Assembly (NCBI RefSeq): GCF_041381155.1
Contig: NC_091134.1
Coordinates: 61,434,902-61,498,901, forward strand
Direction: 5' to 3'
DNA length: 64,000 nucleotides
DNA from: Argopecten irradians
Taxonomy: Eukaryota; Mollusca; Bivalvia; Pectinida; Pectinidae
Of the stretch, positions 18,862 through 28,652 are shown piece by piece. A program made the translations under genes and the position numbers. The notes below the pieces were generated by a model. It had not been told where the DNA came from. It did no database searches and saw only the letters and a program-made list of their open reading frames with translations. The number at the start of each line of letters is the position of its first letter. The stretch's first letter is position 1.

Positions 18862-18983
18862 ATGTATGCGTTATAAAGTCTGTGATATATTGATTTCAAA
18901 TGTTTATATTAAATGAAATGTGAGGAAACCGGGGGTCCTATTTGCTGGGAACATAACAAGATTATTTTTAAGATGAAAAAAAA

Positions 18984-19031
18984 TCACGTTAGCTTAATAC
19001 GCAGGTCACGAGTTCGAAACTCGTCGGAACC
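18984..19031 (+). pseudogene. tRNA-Val(AAC) 3' half, degenerate, after LINE A copy 2
   Basis: Directly after the LINE A A-run the sequence reads TCACGTTAGCTTAATACGCAG, a mutated anticodon arm, then GGTCACGAGTTCGAAACTCGTCGGAACC with an intact T arm and acceptor strand. Part of the variable region (AA) is lost. The 3' flank matches that of the Val-AAC at 4,431. Confidence 0.9.
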
Positions 19032-19226
19032 GGCAACTATTTTTTATTGCATTTAACTAAATTATTTTCTCTATTCTTTGTCAAAAGAACGAATGCAATT
19101 TCAAACTTTCTTTCAAAACAGAATTAAATTTTAATATTCTTTTCCAGTTAAAAAATTCCTAGGGAAAAGAATGTGAAACAAATATTATTGATATCAAAAC
19201 ATATATAGGCATTGCATTAAGAAATG
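19032..19226 (+). repeat. tRNA-Val array spacer (AAC-UAC)
   Basis: This 195-bp spacer links the AAC half-gene to a UAC half-gene. Its first 100 bp match 4432-4531, and all of it is matched in inverted form by 30,733-30,890. Confidence 0.8.
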
Positions 19227-19264
19227 GGTTTCGAGGTTTAGTGGTTATCACGTCTGTTTTACAC
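19227..19264 (+). pseudogene. tRNA-Val(UAC) 5' half
   Basis: GGTTTCGAGGTTTAGTGGTTATCACGTCTGTTTTACAC is the acceptor, D arm and anticodon arm of Val-UAC with three substitutions, written here in two parts only for reading: the gene runs to the end of the anticodon loop and stops. The matching 3' half occurs at 20,108-20,148, again starting in the anticodon arm, so the gene was split at the same place as in the LINE A loci. Confidence 0.8.
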
Positions 19265-19673
19265 GCCGGGAGGATTAGTTTTTATGATTTTATATTTTAT
19301 ATTTGAAAGCTTTATTTTGCTTAATTTGCAGTTGATTATTGCATTTTTGTTGCTTTATTCGTGTTAAATTAAAAATATAGATATACATAACATCAAAGCT
19401 TAGCAAGCATATCAGAAGACTATTGCATTACTTTTCTCGTTGATATGTGCAATCGTAACCATATAATACTACCTGCTATTATGATATATTCATTTTACAA
19501 TGTTATTTACATGCATGTATAACGGAGAAAATAATTTCACTTTTGATTTTCATTCCACAATATTTCGCGGTATTCTTTGAAGATTTCTTTTTTTAATTTC
19601 CATTTTTCATTATTTCATACATTTATTCCCTTTTTATATTTTGTAATGAAACAATTCAATTATGTAAGGGTAT

Positions 19674-19754
19674 GTTAATATTCTATACATAATATTTAAT
19701 TCTACATTATAAGAACATTATTTTCAGACATTTTTATAATGATTGCAAGAAAGA
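19674..19754. repeat. 81-bp direct repeat flanking a SINE fragment, left copy
   Basis: Matches 19,909-19,989 with about three differences. It begins GTTAATATTCTATACATAAT and ends GATTGCAAGAAAGA. Confidence 0.95.
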
Positions 19755-19908
19755 TTTGTTTGTTTGATTAATTAACGTCCTATTAACAGCTATGGTCATG
19801 TAAGGACGGCCTCCCATGTATGCAGTGTGTTGCGTGTATGTTGTGCGAGGTGCGTTTTGGGAGACTGTGGTATATTCATGTTGTGTCTTCTTGTATAGTG
19901 GAACTGTT
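19755..19908 (-). mobile_element. SINE 3'-end fragment
   Basis: The reverse complement matches the end of the SINE at 25,520-25,677 (ACTATACAAGAAGACACAAC, CATGAGAGGCCGTCCTTACATG, TTAATAGGACGTTAATTAATC), with the (CAAA)n tail at the left edge. Confidence 0.85.
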
Positions 19909-20107
19909 GTTAATATTCTATACATAATATTGAATTCTACATTATAAGAACTATATTTTCAGACATTTTTATAATGATTGCAAGAAAGAGAAAACCTATT
20001 TGCTTAAGATGTGCTATATATATATATACAGATTGAAACATTGATTAACAGTTACTTTTAATGGATACTAGTTGAAATACAACACTGTCGTTATGTTGGG
20101 GGGGGAT

Positions 20108-20148
20108 TAAGTCTGCTTTACACGCAGAGTTCGAACCTCGCCGAAACC
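20108..20148 (+). pseudogene. tRNA-Val(UAC) 3' half with internal deletion
   Basis: GTCTGCTTTACACGCAG followed directly by AGTTCGAACCTCGCCGAAACC: anticodon arm and T arm are joined with the variable region missing. Downstream sequence equals the UAC-CAC spacer. Confidence 0.85.
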
Positions 20149-21345
20149 TCCTGATATTTTTGTATGCATTTTAATTTCACTTTTTAAGGTGTAACTTTAA
20201 GTTAAATAAATTTGCCTTTGCACTATTAATTTTGTTTCACCGTGTTTTTTATATAACAGTAATCAAATGCACTTTTGAATTATTGATGATATATATATGT
20301 AATAATAGCATAATTAAATGTGAAAATATCAATTTTACTTTACAAACACGTTACTTGAATCGACCGATAATTATATTTTCTAAACTAAAGAAGCCATCCC
20401 TTCCCATATATGAATTTTGTATCGTTAAGTCACATCACTCATTCTATCATTTCAGCAATAGTTATAGATAAACTAAATCAGTTTTCAAAGATACATGAAA
20501 TAAGCATATTTCTGTCAACAAATATCAACATGATCAAGTGTAAGAGAATATTTGAAGACTACGTAGCATATCGGTTTCGTGGTGTAGCGATTATCACGTC
20601 TGCTTCACACGCAGAAGGTCGCGATTTCAAACCTCGCCGAAACCTCTTTTATTTTTCAATGAGAACAAGACATTTACAAAATTACAAAATCTGCGTTATT
20701 TCTCTCTCTCTCTCTCTCTTTTAATGGATATCACCGTATAATGTGTTAAATGTCGATAAGAAAACTCGTCCACATCAGCAGGAATTCGTACTTACACTAT
20801 TCTTGTATAACCAGGAATTAAGAAAACAACATTTTAAAGCAAGGCTATATCATATCACATTTTTTACATGAGTTTGTAAAATAGGCAAAACTACACAAGT
20901 AACATCAAATTTAAGATTTTCAAAATGAGTAGCACAATGTATATGTTTGTAATACATAGATAATCCTCGTCTCTATACTATTCGAGGATGAGAACAGAGC
21001 GGATAGGACAAAACGGAACGATAAGACACGGTATATGCTGCATTCATTCCCAACACGCCATGAATAAAAATAAAAATATGTCTGTATTCAAAATAATACT
21101 GCCAAATCAAGAATGATATTGTTCAACAAGCAGTCCCCTAGACAGCAGCTTGCTTCTATCAAGAAGTTGTTGTGTAAATGAGATGTTGATTTGGAAATGC
21201 TGGGTCCGTCAGGGAGCTGTTTTGACTATACTTATTTGTAACTTGACAATAAATTTGATCATTAATTAATGTTTTCCAAACCATAACGCTGGCTATTGGC
21301 GCATTGTAAAGCAGAAAAGATAAAACCAAGAAGAAAAGCAGTAAT
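20149..21345 (+). repeat. tRNA-Val array spacers, copy 2
   Basis: Matches 2322-3625 at roughly 90% identity, including the tRNA-CAC position and the CT tract. The last part (about 21,270-21,345) is present in the opposite orientation relative to copy 1: CGCTGGCTATTGGCGC here against GCGCCAATAGCCAGCG there. This indicates a small local inversion. Confidence 0.85.
20573..20644 (+). pseudogene. tRNA-Val(CAC), probably a pseudogene
   Basis: The 72-nt sequence has a perfect acceptor stem (GGTTTCG/CGAAACC), anticodon stem and CAC anticodon. The T arm reads GCGATTTCAAACCTCGC instead of GCGAGTTCGAACCTCGC, which damages the TTC-loop pairing and box B. One D-arm G is also changed. Expression is doubtful. 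A T4 run follows. Confidence 0.75.
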
Positions 21346-22200
21346 GTTCACCGACATTATTATCAGGACTACAACACCACAATTTGCTTCAAATTCCAAT
21401 AATTATCTTTGCCCAACATATGAAGTGAACTTCAAAAGCTCATTCTTTAAGCGCCGTGTGAACTACGTTGGGCGTATAGTCACTGAAGACGGTATAGAAC
21501 CTGACCCAGACAAGGTCGACAAAGTAGTCAATTGTGAGACGCCAACTAAACCCGAAGAAGTAAGAAGGTCTCTTGGATTCGTCGGTTATTATTGTCGCTT
21601 TATTAAGGATTTTGCGAAGAAAAAGAGATTCAAGAATGAAGGTTGAAGCTCAACAACCGTAATAGCCTACGCCAGTAGAGGCTTTCATGAGCTACAGTAC
21701 GGTATCCCAGCCCATAAGCTAGAGTTTCGTGCTCTGAAGTGGTCAGTAAGTGAGAAGTTTAAGGATTACCTCTGCCGCAGCCGCTTTACAGTAGTAACCG
21801 ACAACAATCCTCTCATCTACGTCCTAATTTCAGCAAAGCTTGATGCCACATCACACTGTTGGGTTGCTGCCCTTGCCAGCGTCTATTTCGACATCTTATA
21901 TAGGCCAGAAATCAACAACGCTGATGCAGAATTCTATTCCGCTTGCCTAAAAGGATGACAGACGGAACCATCAAAGGTGTTTGCCAGCAACGTTTTACAG
22001 GACGATAAAGATCTCATACCAGAGGCCAACTATTTCAGGAACAGCAAGCCGATCCAGAAATCAGTTGGATTATCCCTTGGGTTAGACGAGGACAAGCCAC
22101 CACGAAGCAAGACATTACTTGGATATTATATCACAAGGGGATTTGAGCATCTAAGGATCGCAAATGGATTGTTTTTAGAGAGACCGTCGTGAATGATATG
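21346..22200 (+). mobile_element. Gypsy-type LTR retroelement pol remnant (fossil)
   Basis: Translated pieces match the thumb of a Ty3/Gypsy reverse transcriptase (NYVGRIVTEDGIEPDPDKV and VRRSLGFVGYYCRFIKDFAKK, 21,460-21,625), an RNase H-like region (21,660-21,950, with VTDNNPL) and a linker ending near LFLERPS (22,190). The pieces lie in different frames with several breaks, so this copy is old and broken. Its left edge meets the inverted spacer end at 21,345. A TATA-like stretch (ATATATAAAC, 22,334) downstream may belong to an LTR, but I see no second copy to prove it. Confidence 0.8.
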
Positions 22201-23150
22201 ACGAAGCGACAGCTAGTGTTGCCATGGTCATAGATAATGGTTGTCATGGAAATGATCAACGGGTATGAGTCTCATCCTCGCAATATACTGTCGGCTCGCA
22301 CGTGACCACTTGTCCTGAACAAGTGACTCTTCCATATATAAACTACCAAAGACACACTCGTGCACATGTACAGTTATGTGTAAAACCTAGTTTATATTGA
22401 AGTGTTTTATTAGCTTGAAATTGACATATGTTTTGATCTAGCTGACAGTATTACTTCAATGAAACCTTGTAAGGTGAGTGCGTTTTTTTATTTACAGTTT
22501 GATAGTGTTATCTGCTATTAGAAGTTTCGTGTTTGTTTACGTTATAATGGATCTCGCACGTGGAAAGAAAGTACAAACTATATGTACGATGTATTTATAC
22601 ATTGTATAATTATTTTCTTCATTTTCATAATGTACGTCTTCGATAGCCACCTGTTTTGATTAAAGTTTTTAGGATTATATACATGTAATAGTATTTTTTA
22701 TATATCATTTTTATGTAATCCCTGTACACATCTATAGATACATAGTACCTCTCAACTACAGGAGGATTCTAGACAAAATATATGGCTGATGAGATGTGCC
22801 TCACCTTACCATATTGCTTCCGTCCTACCATAGTGAGAGGTAACTAGACTTCAAAAGAAAAATTTAATTTCATTTTAACACAGTTGCATTGGTTAAATAT
22901 CACTCTATCATGCATATAATCCACTGAATACTCAAAAAACATTTTATATAATAGTATTTTAATTATCTATCTTACGACTTATGTATACCAATCACATGCG
23001 CCAGTTTGACGTCATACTGGTCATTTAGACACGTGACAGGTGACATAGTCTGGGTGCGACATAGAACAGACATTTTGAATTAGACGTATTGTTACTGGAT
23101 GCATGAGAATATTTGAAAATACTTCTAACTTGTTTCAACATTGTGACATT
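22201..23150. other. Unassigned non-coding stretch
   Basis: No recognisable ORF, RNA gene or repeat copy was found. The first 280 bp could be a Gypsy LTR remnant. The rest is AT-rich. Confidence 0.4.
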
Positions 23151-24235
23151 CTGTGAGAAAGAAAAAAAAGAACTCGGAAGTTTTAACATATGTCTATTGT
23201 GTAAACCAACCGCTGCAACATTATATGAACGTTGTGGTGTCTTTGTGTCATTACCTGTATCCCTAATTCCGGGAATTTGTTTGATGTGACCCTTGAGGGC
23301 GTGGAGGTATGCGCCTATTTTTGATACACGGCTGAAAAAATCAGTGCAATGATGTTACTCAGAAATTCACACTTCATACATTTACTTGCGTACATTGTTG
23401 TTGATGAAATAAAACAAAAGCTTGAAAACATTGGCATTGAACTGCTTTACCCTATAAAACGACGTTTTTAAAAAGGAACCAACATCGCGGACGATACGAG
23501 ATATGCGCGTGTAAAGCTCCACAAACCCTGAAGTCTAACATATCATAAAATTCGGTAATGAGTACCATCGTGTTATACATGACAACCAATTAAAGAACAT
23601 TCATTCATAGACTGCCCTCAATTTGTTTTTCTTGTGGTGGTCAGGGGCATTTTCGTAGAGCTAATAACACTCTAAGGTGTGTTCGATGTAGGGATGTCAA
23701 GAACGCGTGTGATTGTACGCGAGCAATAAGGCATGTCGATATCCTTTGTGACCAATATGGCAGATATGACTGCTTGTGGTTTGACACGGGGGTCAATCAG
23801 GGTGACATAGAATATGTTGTCTGTAGTGTCCATACCAACGATGATATATCTGTTGCTGTTAGAGGGAGGATGGTGGAAATTTGTTTGTTAGTTTGTTTGA
23901 TTAATTAACCTCCTATTAACAGCTATGGTCATGAGATTTTCTCAAGTATACGGTAAGGACCGAAGTAAACAAAAGAATTTTATAGTATTTAAAATAGCCA
24001 ATGGGAAATCATTTGATTGTACTAAGTATGATGAGTTAAAACAGAGTTTAGAAAATTTTGAAAAAAGAAAAGTGTAATGGTTCTGTTTTGAGGTCAAATG
24101 TGAAATGGGCTGTAGATGGTGATAAACATACTGTTGTTGTTTTTTTAATTAGAAAAGTATAGGCAGAACTGCAATGCCATAAAGTGTCTACATGATAAAG
24201 ATGAAAATGTCATCTGAGGAGATGTCTCATGACAT
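23151..24235 (+). mobile_element. Decayed LINE A-like remnant with a SINE fragment
   Basis: Two LINE A blocks are present. Block 1 (about 23,260-23,880) resembles ORF1: SGNLFDVTLEG, IKRRF, IADDTRYARVKL and a ruined knuckle region, with many stops. Block 2 (23,938-24,235) resembles the ORF2 linker at 9,585-9,860 (shared TTTGATTGTACTAAGTATGA and GAAATGGGC). Between them lies a 55-bp SINE tail in inverse orientation (23,884-23,938: TTTGATTAATTAACCTCC). The blocks are more decayed than copy 2. Confidence 0.75.
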
Positions 24236-24592
24236 ATTAATTTCTATCAAGACTCCTTGACAGCAACTTTCTTTTAACGGATTTGTATAAAAAGAATGTA
24301 AATGAAATGTTGATTTGGAAATACGGGGTCCATCAGGGAGCTGTTTTGACTCTACTGATTATCTGATAGTAAACTTGACAAGAGATCAATAATTGTCAAT
24401 GAATGTTATTGCTTTTCTTCTTGGTTTCAATCTTTTATACTTCTTTATTGTGCCAATAGCCAGCGTAGTTGTATGTTTTAATGAGTTTCAGGGAGGAGGA
24501 CGACTACGTACGCAGAAATCAACCACAATGAGGTCCCAGATATACAGGTTGGTAAACACTAGCAAAGCTTAATGGTCGACATTATTATCTCA
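24236..24592 (+). repeat. tRNA-Val array spacer fragment, copy 3
   Basis: Matches 3370-3770 of the CAC-AAC spacer (GGGGTCCATCAGGGAGCTG, TTATTGCTTTTCTTCTTGG, CAATAGCCAGCG, CGCAGAAATCAA). No tRNA remains attached. Confidence 0.8.
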
Positions 24593-25149
24593 TTATTGTC
24601 CCTTGCATGGATTCCATACCAGATTCTGACTGAACTTCATGGTGTTGTTGGTAGGACACTGGGCGAGTTGGGGTTCCCAGAAGTTGGGTTTGACCTCTCC
24701 TGATTCAACTCGCCCAAATTTGATGTGGTGAAGTCCGTGACCATTATCGGCGTAGTTTACACCTGGTCATGCTAGAATTCGGACGTATCATACGAACCCG
24801 TAACCGTAAACTACAACTGCCTTTATCGGCACTATATGCACATTGAACATATTTACCACATTGGTGACGAGGGTAAATACAATTTTGCTATATTTACCTG
24901 ACAATATTTCATCAAATATTATTACAGCGTATGGTTATCGAGTAGCTACTTTTACCGTCTCGTTTTAGTGAGTGCGTGTTAACCGCGGCAGTACATTGTG
25001 GTTTCAACAGGTTTGGCAACTACTTTGTATAAACACTCTTACAACACGCGCTGTGTTTTCTAATTCTTCCGCTATCTTATTATTGATTGCTGGTTTTGTC
25101 ATAAACTATTTTCTCCATTATGGCCATAAATGTTAATGAAGCTACAATG
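24593..25149. other. Unassigned stretch
   Basis: Contains a short imperfect repeat of GGGCGAGTTGGGGTTCCC with CTCCTGATTCAACTCGCCC (24,660-24,715). I recognise no gene. Confidence 0.4.
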
Positions 25150-25797
25150 GTAGCCCTGCAGGTCGGGCGTTGAATTGTACCTGCTGCCCCTAATGCATGA
25201 TCGTAAAAGGCGACTAAATTTAGTATCTTATCTTTTCTCTTCTTCCTAACTAACTTTTATCTTTCCTAATGCCTCCCTTGGCACCGCCTCACTTTTGGCC
25301 TTGGGTTGAGCGTTCGCCCCTGTGAGGAAGGCTCTGGGTTCTGTCCCCTGGCCGAGACACACCAAAGTCTATAAAAGTGGTAGTTTCTGACCCTGCTTAG
25401 CGCTCAGCATACAGGGAGTTAGACGACTGGTTCGCCCGTTGTCAGTATAATGTGACCGGGTGGGGTGTGTTGCTTGGTGTCTTCGGCGGCATGTTTCAGT
25501 GATATAGCACTATAAAAAGGGCAACAGTTCCACTATACAAGAAGACACAACATGAATTACGCAGTCTCCCAAACTTGCACCCAGCACAACATACACGCAA
25601 TACACCGCATACATGAGAGGCCGTCCTTACATGACCTTAACTGTTAATAGGACGTTAATTAATCAAACAAACAAACAAATTAGGATCTTACTTTTTCCTA
25701 ACTTTTCACACTAACCACACACAAGACAACACATGAGGTCGTCATTAAATGACCTTGACTGTTTATAGGACGTAAATATAATAAATCAATTAAACCA
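25150..25797 (+). mobile_element. tRNA-headed SINE, followed by a partial second 3' end
   Basis: The element contains a box A-like stretch (TTGAGCGTTCGCCCCTGTG, 25,305-25,323), a box B-like GGTTCTGTCCC (25,337), a central domain (CCCGTTGTCAGTATAATGTG ... GGTGTCTTCGGCGGCATG) and a 3' end TTAATTAATCAAACAAACAAAC (25,658-25,678). A second, more diverged 3' end lies at 25,683-25,797. Fragments of the same family occur at 19,755, 23,884 and 54,452. The central domain resembles SINE cores I associate with molluscs, but I cannot confirm the family name. Confidence 0.7.
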
Positions 25798-26834
25798 AGT
25801 AATGGTTGTGAAGTGCTTATAGTCGAAATCTGTTTAGGCATGTTTATATGTATGTATTTTGAATATTTTTCCTATCGCAATCGACTTATGATTAAGGTTG
25901 AGTTGTTATTAAAGGAAAGGACTTTGTGCTTTTTACACATGGCAATCTTTTCCCGTTGCCAAGTCCCCTTCAACATGTTGGCCATATATATATATGTCCC
26001 AGTTCCCTTATCTCTGCAATAGCATATAACAATTGATAACCACTTCTGTTTTTGTCTTTCGTTCAACATCATGGTGTCTTCGACTGTCTTTTGGAAGTAA
26101 GAAGCTGGAAACAAGTTTGGCTATTTTCCCTTTTACAAGAGATTTTTTGGTTAAAATGATTTAAACTATTGACAATATATTTTAAAGGCAATAATTGTAA
26201 TGGTCTCAGTTTTTACACAAACGTTTCTAAAATATATTTCCCTAACAATTTCCAAGCTAGAGTGAATGAAGTCAATTAATCTATTGCTTTGTGTATTTAT
26301 TGTGACTATTTTAGTCATTTACTTTAATCTTTTTTTTTTCATTACAAGCATCACTTTTCTTTTATTTCGTTGTACATATATACAATAATGATGTGTTGAT
26401 AGGTCTTTCAAAGTGTACTAAAGATGACCAGTGGTCGGACACCTGACGCAGTCACGTAATTGGAATCTTTATCCGCTGCAGGATTTCCACATGGAGGTCC
26501 ATCTCTTCACCGTGTCCGAAATGTCCATTACTATAAAGTCATTTCATAGCTGTTTAGAATAGTTTAAATATACATGTTCTTAACACACTCTTTTGTTTCA
26601 TTTTCATTTGGGAGAATTAGACGTATTGACAAATACTTCGTACTACCTAAGTTAAAAGCAGACAGGTTTTATTCATCCAGGATGAAATCTCCGCCATCCC
26701 CACGAGAAACATTTCCTGTTATAGAAAATACCTCAAGTTTCGGAACTCGATTTCCTGGTAATACAGCTAGTTAGGTCCAAAATATAATGTAACAATCTTT
26801 GTTTGGTCAGTCAGAATAGCTTCAGAAAAAGTCG
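25798..26834. other. Unassigned stretch
   Basis: AT-rich DNA without recognisable genes or repeat copies. Short frames here lack homology cues and splice context. Confidence 0.4.
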
Positions 26835-27790
26835 TCAACAAAGTCAGAAGTAGCAATTCACTGATGTAGAGCTGACTCTCTTTTCAGGCAAGAACATCCA
26901 AATATTGACAATTCTGTTACAGAAAAAGTGCCCTGTTTGTTGTAGTCGGTGTTGTTTATTTTTAATAATTTTCTCTTCATATAAGAGATCTGTTAATGCT
27001 TTTAAAATATATTTGAACATTTTCGGTAGTGATTTTGTCCTGAAGTATAGATGATGTAACAGGCGTGGCATACTGCAGGTGTGTTCTAATGAGAGTTGTA
27101 TATAGGATAAGGGAAATTTCAGCGCTCATGAAAGAAAATGTTCTGAATACAAGTCCAATCATCCTATTTGCCCTAGTACATAAGCATGGACTGAGAATTT
27201 TAGGGATTGGTCTATATATATTCTAGATCTTTCTCTGACGAAACTATTTGTATCTGCGAAGTAATACCATCCTGTTGAAGATGGTATTAATGGTTTCCCT
27301 GAGTGGTTCTTGCCTCCAGATATTTACATTTTGACGTATTCAGCTTCTTCAACCATGTTTTTGTCCATTCACACATTTTTTGATGTTATCTTGGAGAACG
27401 AATCAGTCAACTTCTGAGTGAATTCCTTTGCATATCTTGTTATCATCTGCGAATAGTTTGATGGTACAGTTGATCATATCTGGCATGTCATTCACATAGA
27501 CAAGAAAAAGTGTTGGCCCAAGGACACTTCCCTGGGGTATCCCGCTTGTCAGCGGTAGGGGGGCAGACAAGCTTCCATTAAACTTTATTCTCTGTGTCAT
27601 GTCCTCCAGAAAGGCTTTAATCCATGCTAGTAATATTCCTCCTCTCCTATATTGTTCTAGTTTGTAAAGTTTGTGCGACATCTTGTCAAAAGCTTACTAA
27701 AGTCCAAATACAAATGTATATAATGTCTACATTGCTTCCCGAGTCCAATTCACTTATCCTTCCCTCCATAGATTTGAGCTGAGTTATACA
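26835..27790 (-). mobile_element. Jockey/CR1-type LINE remnant
   Basis: On the minus strand, 27,681-27,403 encodes reverse transcriptase motifs (IKAFLEDMTQRIKFNG, SGIPQGSVLGPTLFLVYVND, IKLFADDNKIC). A piece at 27,162-26,977 reads LILYTTLIRTHLQYATPV, and 26,925-26,850 reads NRIVNIWMFLPEKRV, close to the usual NRVVNxWNxLP end. Several frame breaks separate these. The 5' end is missing. Confidence 0.8.
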
Positions 27791-28124
27791 CGAACTGCCT
27801 AATATAAAGCCATGTTGGTGATTTGACAGGAGATCTAGGTATAATCAAGTATACATATATATATATATATATGAATGATAATGGGATGTTTGAAATGTAC
27901 ATAAATGATTAAGAAACAAAAGGAGTACAGACGGGAACGTTTAAAAAACACAACCTTACAATCTTATTGAAAAAACAGAGATGAGCAAATATTAATTCTC
28001 TGATGGAGTGAGTTCCCACAACAAGGAACATGGGCAAGTCCTTGTATTCAAAATGACAACAGAGGAGATCATTATATCGTTACAATCTTTACCAACCTGT
28101 TTATCAACCTGTTTATCTTGGACC
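27791..28124. other. Unassigned stretch with (AT)n
   Basis: Contains an (AT)10 tract at about 27,853-27,872. No other feature was recognised. Confidence 0.5.
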
Positions 28125-28470
28125 TACATGTAGTTGATTTCTGCTTACACAATAACGTTGGCTTTTGGCGCAATGTAAAGTATAGAAGATGAAACCAAGA
28201 TGAAAAGCAATAACATTCATTGACATGTTATTGTCATGGTTTGAAAAACATAAATCAATATTTAAATTTGTATCGTCAATTTTAATATTAGATAATAAGT
28301 TAAGTCAAAACAGCTCCCTGATGGACTCCATAATTCCAAATCAACATTTCATTTACACAACAAATTCTTTATAAAAATCTGTTTCAAGCAAGCTGCTGTC
28401 TAAGGGACTGTTTGTTGAAGAATATCATTCTTGATTTGGCAGTGTCATTTTGATATGCTACGGAGTCTTC
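28125..28470 (-). repeat. tRNA-Val array spacer fragment, inverted
   Basis: The reverse complement matches 3328-3690, then jumps at about 28,455 to GAAGACTCCGTAGCATAT, the sequence just before Val-CAC at 2728-2745. The Val-CAC gene and about 580 bp of spacer are thus deleted in this copy. Confidence 0.8.
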
Positions 28471-28652
28471 TAATATTACATAGATACATAGATTTATTCT
28501 GACAACATACATGTTAACATGTACAGGATTTTTTATAATCCTATAATAGTCAGCTCTTAGAAATTCACGGATTTATTTTTTCAGTGTATAAATACTTTAG
28601 TGGCTGATTTTTCCAATGTGAATCGAGTTCATATTCAAATTGCTTAACTGTC

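Larger units (their letters stand above)
4532..18983 (+). mobile_element. LINE A copy 2: long Tx1/L1-like LINE with nested insertions
   Basis: Colinear parts of one non-LTR retrotransposon can be followed across 14.5 kb: 5' UTR (4532-4756), ORF1 with CCHC knuckles (4757-5168, 6369-6705, 8212-8650), ORF2 endonuclease and reverse transcriptase (8692-10,411, 15,244-15,659, 16,071-17,650, 17,993-18,367) and 3' UTR with A-run (to 18,983). The gaps are later insertions. Each side of most gaps rejoins in the protein sense of the LINE, which shows one disrupted element rather than several fragments. Its 3' end abuts a Val-AAC half-gene, as in copies 1 and 3. The left edge lies in the Val-AAC 3' flank rather than in a tRNA 5' half, so the left junction was rearranged or arose by another route. 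Confidence 0.85.
19265..20107. mobile_element. Insertion of about 840 bp between the halves of a tRNA-Val(UAC)
   Basis: The segment is AT-rich and non-coding. It lacks the LINE A tail and A-run, and ends in a G-run (TTGGGGGGGG). It contains a SINE fragment at 19,755-19,908 enclosed by an 81-bp direct repeat. What inserted first is not clear; it may be an old, decayed relative of LINE A or another element using the same site. Confidence 0.55.
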
